A stretch of 9,412 nucleotides of DNA from Chloroflexota bacterium (lineage in GTDB: Bacteria > Chloroflexota > Limnocylindria > P2-11E): assembly GCA_016875665.1 (NCBI GenBank), contig VGPA01000044.1:1-9412 (forward strand), read 5' to 3'. Of this stretch, positions 5,667 to 9,412 are shown piece by piece. The position numbers and the translations under genes are program-made. The notes under the pieces are model-generated. The model made no database searches. It was not told the DNA's origin and worked only from the letters and a program-made list of their open reading frames with translations. Each line of letters starts with the position of its first letter. The stretch's first letter is position 1.

Positions 5667-8600
5667 TTGAGCGAGAAGAAGGCGCGACTCAGTCCGGTGG
5701 GATCGACCCTCGACCTGCCCGCCCTCGAGCACGGGATCCTCGACCTCTGGGAGCGCGAGCGCTCATTCGAGGCGCTGCGGAAGAAGAACGCAGGTGGGCC
5801 GCGGTTCTCCTTCATCGACGGCCCGATCACGGCGAACATCGCCGCCATGGGCGTGCACCACGCCTGGGGCCGCACCTACAAGGACCTCTTCCAGCGCTAC
5901 AAGGCCATGCGCGGCTTCGACCAGCGCTACCAGAACGGGTTCGACTGCCAGGGCCTCTGGGTCGAGGTCGAGGTGGAGAAGGAGCTCAAGCTCAACAGCA
6001 AGCGCGAAATCGAGGCATACGGCCTCGACCGCTTCGCCGACGCGTGCATCCGGCGGGTGCGCACTTCAGCGGACGCCATCAGCACCCAGTCCGCGCGGCT
6101 CGGTCAATGGATGGACTGGTCCGACTCCTACTACACGCTCTCGGACCTCAACATCTCGCACATCTGGGCGGTCCTGAAGATCGCCCACGAGCGGGGCTGG
6201 CTGTACAAGGGTCACCGCTCGATGCCGTGGTGCGCGCGCTGCGGCACCGCGCTGTCGCAGCACGAGATGATCGACTCCTACCGCGAGATGACCCACACCT
6301 CGGTGTACGTGCGCTTCCCGGTGGAGGGGCGCGCGGGGGAGGCGTTCCTCGTCTGGACCACCACGCCCTGGACGCTCGCCGCAAACGTGGCGCTCGCCGT
6401 GCATCCGGACCTCGAGTACGTGCGCGTGCGGCTGAAGGACGGCGTTGTCGTGGTGGGCAGGAAGGTCTTCGAAGGTGCGGGGTGGAGCGATGCGACCGTG
6501 CTCGAAACCGTGAAGGGCAAGGACCTTCTCGGGCTCCGCTTCCGCGGGCCGTTCGACGAGCTTCCTGCCGCGATGGTTGCGGTCCCGCACCACCGCGTGA
6601 TCGCGTGGGATGAAGTCGGCGAAGAGGAGGGCACCGGGATCGTCCACATCGCGCCGGGCTGCGGCGAGGCCGACTTCCAGCTCTCCAAGACCGAGGGCCT
6701 GCCCGTGCTCGTGCCGATCGACGACAGCGCACGCTTTCTCGACGGGTTCGGCGACCTCACCGGGAGGGAAGCGCGCGGCGTCGCACCGGAGGTCGTCCGG
6801 AACCTCACGGTCAAGGGGCTGCTCTTCCGGTCGGCGCCGATCACGCACCGCTACCCCGAGTGCTGGCGCTGCCACGAGGAGATCGTGTTCCGCGTCGACG
6901 ACGAGTGGTTCCTGTCCATGGATGAGATCCGGCCGCAGCTGAAGGAGGCGGCGGCGAAGGCGAAGTGGGTCCCGGAGTCAGCCGGGAAGCGGATGCAGGA
7001 CTGGCTCCTCAACATGGGCGACTGGAACATCTCGCGCAAGCGCTATTGGGGTCTGCCCCTGCCCTTCTACACGTGCGAGGGGTGCAGCCACTTCTTCGTG
7101 CTCGGCTCGGAGGAGGAGCTGCGCGAGCGCGCGAAGAGCGGTCTCGACGGCCTGCGCGAGCTGCATCGCCCGTGGATCGATGGGGTGGTGGTCGCCTGTC
7201 CGAAGTGCGGCGGCGACGCGCGCCGGGTCAAGGAGGTGGGCGACTGCTGGCTCGACGCCGGCATCGTGCCCTTCTCCACGCTCGACTGGCTCCATGACAA
7301 AAAGGGCTGGGCCCAGTGGTTCCCGGCCGACTTCATCACCGAGATGCGCGAGCAGATCCGCCTGTGGTTCTACTCACAGCTCTTCTTCAGCGTCGTGCTC
7401 ACGGGTCGTGCCCCGTACGAGTCCGTGCTCGCCTACGAGAAGCTGCTCGACGAGTCGGGGAGGGCGATGCACCGCTCCTGGGGGAACGTGATCGTGTTCC
7501 CGGAGGCGGCGGAGAAGGTCGGGGCCGACGCGATGCGCTGGCTGTACAGCCGGCAGAACGTCCAGGAGAACATCCTGTTCGGGTACGGGCCGCTCGATGC
7601 CGTGAAGCGGCGCCTGCTCACGCTGTGGAACACGTACTCCTTCTTCGTCACCTACGCGAACCTCGACGGATTCGACCCCAACGCGCCCGCCCCCGATCGC
7701 GCGTCGCGGCCGCTCCTCGACCGGTGGATCCTCTCGCGCCTGAACGGGCTCGTGCGCGAGGCGACCGCCGACCTGGAGGCCTACGACCCGCAGGGACCGG
7801 CGCTCGCGATCGAGCGGTTCGTCGACGACCTGTCGGACTGGTACGTGCGGCGCGGCCGCCGGCGGTTTTGGAAGTCGTCCGCCGATGCGGACAAGGCGTC
7901 GGCCGAGCGGACGCTGTACGAGGTGCTCACCACCCTGGTCCGGGTCGCCGCGCCCTACATGCCGTTCCTCACCGAGGCGATCTATCAGAACCTCGAGCGT
8001 CACGCGGGCCGGACGGGTGCCCCGGCGAGCGTCCACCACACCGCGTGGCCGGCCGTCGATGACGCCGCGATCGACCTCGATCTGGAGAAGCGGATGGCGG
8101 CCGTCCGCCGGCTGGTCGATCTCGGGCGCTCCGCCCGCGGCCAGGCCGGGGCGAAGACCCGCACGCCGCTCTCCCGGATGATCGTGGCCTACGGCGGCGA
8201 GGATGCGCATCGCGATGTCGTCCTGCCCTCGGGCCCGCTCGCCGAGATCGTGTGCGACGAGCTCAACGTGAAGCGCATCGAGCTTGCCGAGAACAGCACC
8301 GGGCTCGTCGAGCAGAGCGTCCAGCTCGACCTCAAGAAGATGGGTGCCAGGCTCGGGAGCCGTGTGCCCGAGATCCAAAAGCGGCTCCGCGGCGGCGCCT
8401 ACACGACCAATCCCGACGGGACGCTCCAGGTGGACGACGTGCGCCTTGGCCTGGACGAGGTCCAGATCATGCGCAAGCCCGCGCCGGGCTATGCGCTGGG
8501 CTGGGACGGCGGCTGCGCGGCGCTGCTCGACCTCGCGGTGACGCCGGAGTTGGAGGCCGAGGGCCTCGCTCGAGAGCTCGCGCACCGGGTCAACGTCCTG

Positions 8601-8804
8601 CGCAAGGACGCCGGTTTCGCGATCGAGGACCGGATCACGCTGCGCTATGCCGGTGCGATCGCTCCGACCGTGGAGCGCTACCGGGAGCTGCTCGCAGGCG
8701 AGGTGCTCGCGACATCGGTCACGCCGGGCCTCGCGGGTCGCGGCCACCTGTGGCGCGGCGAGCTCAACGGCGTGGTGAGCGAGCTGGAGATCGAGCGAAC
8801 CTGA
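5667..8804 (+). CDS. ileS: Isoleucyl-tRNA synthetase, IleRS2-type with GXHH signature
   Basis: A 1045-residue class I synthetase that attaches isoleucine to tRNA-Ile and edits valine. Landmarks: GVHH (62-65) at the HXGH position, TTTPWT (231-236) and GTGIVHIAP with a following Asp (322-336) of the CP1 editing domain, WNISRKRYWGLPLP (453-466), CWLDAG (527-532), and AMHRS (600-604) at the KMSKS position. CXXC pairs at 189/192, 399/402, 470/473 and 511/514 could bind zinc. The remainder is the anticodon-binding domain and the long C-terminal extension of the eukaryote-like type; length is close to actinobacterial IleRS. The start is TTG 5667, 6 nt after AGGGAGG. GTG 5625 and ATG 5640 in the same frame lie inside the T-box element and lack ribosome binding sites. 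Expression should rise when tRNA-Ile is uncharged. GXHH predicts strong mupirocin resistance. Confidence 0.96.
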   Translation: MSEKKARLSPVGSTLDLPALEHGILDLWERERSFEALRKKNAGGPRFSFIDGPITANIAAMGVHHAWGRTYKDLFQRYKAMRGFDQRYQNGFDCQGLWVEVEVEKELKLNSKREIEAYGLDRFADACIRRVRTSADAISTQSARLGQWMDWSDSYYTLSDLNISHIWAVLKIAHERGWLYKGHRSMPWCARCGTALSQHEMIDSYREMTHTSVYVRFPVEGRAGEAFLVWTTTPWTLAANVALAVHPDLEYVRVRLKDGVVVVGRKVFEGAGWSDATVLETVKGKDLLGLRFRGPFDELPAAMVAVPHHRVIAWDEVGEEEGTGIVHIAPGCGEADFQLSKTEGLPVLVPIDDSARFLDGFGDLTGREARGVAPEVVRNLTVKGLLFRSAPITHRYPECWRCHEEIVFRVDDEWFLSMDEIRPQLKEAAAKAKWVPESAGKRMQDWLLNMGDWNISRKRYWGLPLPFYTCEGCSHFFVLGSEEELRERAKSGLDGLRELHRPWIDGVVVACPKCGGDARRVKEVGDCWLDAGIVPFSTLDWLHDKKGWAQWFPADFITEMREQIRLWFYSQLFFSVVLTGRAPYESVLAYEKLLDESGRAMHRSWGNVIVFPEAAEKVGADAMRWLYSRQNVQENILFGYGPLDAVKRRLLTLWNTYSFFVTYANLDGFDPNAPAPDRASRPLLDRWILSRLNGLVREATADLEAYDPQGPALAIERFVDDLSDWYVRRGRRRFWKSSADADKASAERTLYEVLTTLVRVAAPYMPFLTEAIYQNLERHAGRTGAPASVHHTAWPAVDDAAIDLDLEKRMAAVRRLVDLGRSARGQAGAKTRTPLSRMIVAYGGEDAHRDVVLPSGPLAEIVCDELNVKRIELAENSTGLVEQSVQLDLKKMGARLGSRVPEIQKRLRGGAYTTNPDGTLQVDDVRLGLDEVQIMRKPAPGYALGWDGGCAALLDLAVTPELEAEGLARELAHRVNVLRKDAGFAIEDRITLRYAGAIAPTVERYRELLAGEVLATSVTPGLAGRGHLWRGELNGVVSELEIERT

Positions 8805-8807
8805 CGC

Positions 8808-9412
8808 CTAGGGCGGCTCGTAGAAGCGCGCGCCGCCGATGGCGATCGTCCCGATCCCAGCCGCGGCACCGAGCTCGGGAACGGCCGGGCCGGTGAGGAC
8901 ACGGCGGTCCGTCGCGTCGGCGACCGTCCGCTGGTCGACCGGCACCTGGATGCGCTCGTTGACCACCGAGACGGCGAGCGTGAACGGGCGACCCGACCGG
9001 ATCTCGGGCGCGCGCGCCCCGCCGAGCGTCTCGAACCCGCCGCTCGCGTTCGCGTAGACGAGCCCGATCGTCTGCTGCTCGGGGTTGACGGTGACCGCGT
9101 AACCGGCGGCGCTGCTGGTCGCGCGGCGGAGCACCCAGGTGAGCGTGGAGCGGCTGTCGGCGGGAATCAGGAGCTCGAGCTCCGCGACGTAGCTGTTGCG
9201 CGTCGGGGCGTTGAGGCGGATCGAGAGCCCCGCTCCGTCCTTGGTCGTCACGAGCACGATCCCGTTCGCGAGGAAGCGCAGCGCCGAGCCGTCGGCCGGG
9301 CCGGTCTGCGAGATCGGCAGGCGCACGTCGTCGCGGTCCTGATTGAGCTGCGCCGCCCAGTACTGCGCGCCGCGCGCGGGGACGGCGCGCACCGGCGCGC
9401 TCGCGGCCGGGG
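8808..9412 (-). CDS. C-terminal part of a probable beta-sandwich (LamG/concanavalin-like) protein, start outside window
   Basis: The frame is open from the window edge to a TAG at 8808-8810 (about 200 residues visible). It begins with an Ala/Pro/Val-rich linker, then a compact region of alternating short beta-like strands: RFLANGIVLVTT, AELELLIPADSRSTLTWVLRR, GYAVTVNPEQQTIGLVYA, FTLAVSVVNERIQVPVD, and a closing GTIAIGGARFYEPP. The last motif, with a small-residue strand ending in FYE at the C-terminus, is common in concanavalin-like/LamG or DUF1080-like jelly-roll domains. No catalytic residues are identifiable. A GTG at 9392 exists, but the frame continues upstream with linker-like composition, so it is probably not the start. 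The protein may be surface-attached, with the domain following a linker; this is inference. Three bases separate its stop from the convergent ileS stop. Confidence 0.65.
   Translation of the reverse strand, partial: PAASAPVRAVPARGAQYWAAQLNQDRDDVRLPISQTGPADGSALRFLANGIVLVTTKDGAGLSIRLNAPTRNSYVAELELLIPADSRSTLTWVLRRATSSAAGYAVTVNPEQQTIGLVYANASGGFETLGGARAPEIRSGRPFTLAVSVVNERIQVPVDQRTVADATDRRVLTGPAVPELGAAAGIGTIAIGGARFYEPP

Larger units (their letters stand above)
5501..5669 (+). promoter_or_regulatory. Translational T-box riboswitch controlling ileS
   Basis: The leader senses uncharged tRNA-Ile and controls ribosome access to ileS. The sequence shows the T-box consensus CGGGTGGTACCGCG (5622-5635), an Ile AUC triplet in a short Stem I, a IIA/B pseudoknot ending in the frequent CCGUUA motif, a GC-rich hairpin in the Stem III position (5587-5591 with 5603-5607), and two competing 3' hairpins. 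The bulge base U5629 in UGGU would pair with discriminator A73 of tRNA-Ile. There is no terminator hairpin with U-run; instead the alternative hairpin contains the ribosome binding site, so control should be at translation, as known for actinobacterial ileS T-boxes. Uncharged tRNA would stabilise the antisequestrator and expose the site. Confidence 0.93.

Noticed and set aside
7374..8747. Long minus-strand open frame of 457 codons inside ileS
   Set aside because: It is antisense to the well-recognised IleRS C-terminal region; its composition is Arg/Val/Gly-rich and no motif is seen.
8812..8837. GGCGGC/GCCGCC inverted repeat after ileS as a terminator
   Set aside because: 6 bp with a 14-nt loop and no U-run, inside the convergent coding region; not distinguishable from background.
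1..9412. Mobile elements, CRISPR, tRNA/rRNA genes, defence or biosynthetic island
   Set aside because: No transposase, integrase, direct repeats, spacers or RNA gene signatures were seen; the genes are typical core or envelope functions.

Overview
The window is very GC-rich chromosomal DNA from a free-living bacterium with tightly packed genes. The likely source is Actinobacteriota or a nearby Terrabacteria lineage such as Chloroflexota/Limnocylindria or Dormibacterota. This placement is an inference from four traits: starts preceded by -10 boxes with no room for a ribosome binding site (leaderless mRNAs), a translational T-box in front of ileS, a long IleRS2-type isoleucyl-tRNA synthetase, and an LCP cell-wall ligase with a polytopic membrane head. 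No phage, insertion sequence, CRISPR array, tRNA or rRNA was seen.

Layout: (1) 1-107, the Ala/Pro-rich C-terminal tail of an unidentified upstream gene, followed 22 bp later by a MaoC-like enoyl-CoA hydratase (130-609). (2) A branched-chain aminotransferase (688-1650) on the + strand, converging on an LCP-family gene (1647-2951, - strand). (3) A divergent junction from which a two-gene DrrAB-like ABC exporter operon runs (3007-4867, + strand), converging on a Nudix hydrolase (4864-5457, - strand). (4) A second divergent junction from which ileS runs (5667-8804, + strand) behind a leader of about 166 nt. (5) The C-terminal part of a probable beta-sandwich protein (8808 to window end, - strand).

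The main finding is the ileS locus. The leader at 5501-5669 carries a near-textbook T-box. It has a very short Stem I with an AUC (Ile) codon in its terminal loop, a IIA/B pseudoknot, the T-box consensus with a UGGU tRNA-binding bulge, and two mutually exclusive hairpins. One of these buries the Shine-Dalgarno sequence and the approach to a TTG start. The enzyme itself has the altered class I signature GVHH (GXHH instead of HXGH), which in IleRS2 enzymes has been linked to very strong mupirocin resistance, and AMHRS in place of KMSKS.

How the genes may work together: ilvE, the MaoC protein (its family occurs in leucine/itaconate breakdown clusters) and ileS all touch branched-chain amino acids, but they are in separate transcription units and the link is only thematic. 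The LCP protein and the ABC exporter are envelope functions sharing a 55-bp divergent promoter region. All three convergent gene pairs overlap or nearly touch, which leaves no room for ordinary intrinsic terminators.
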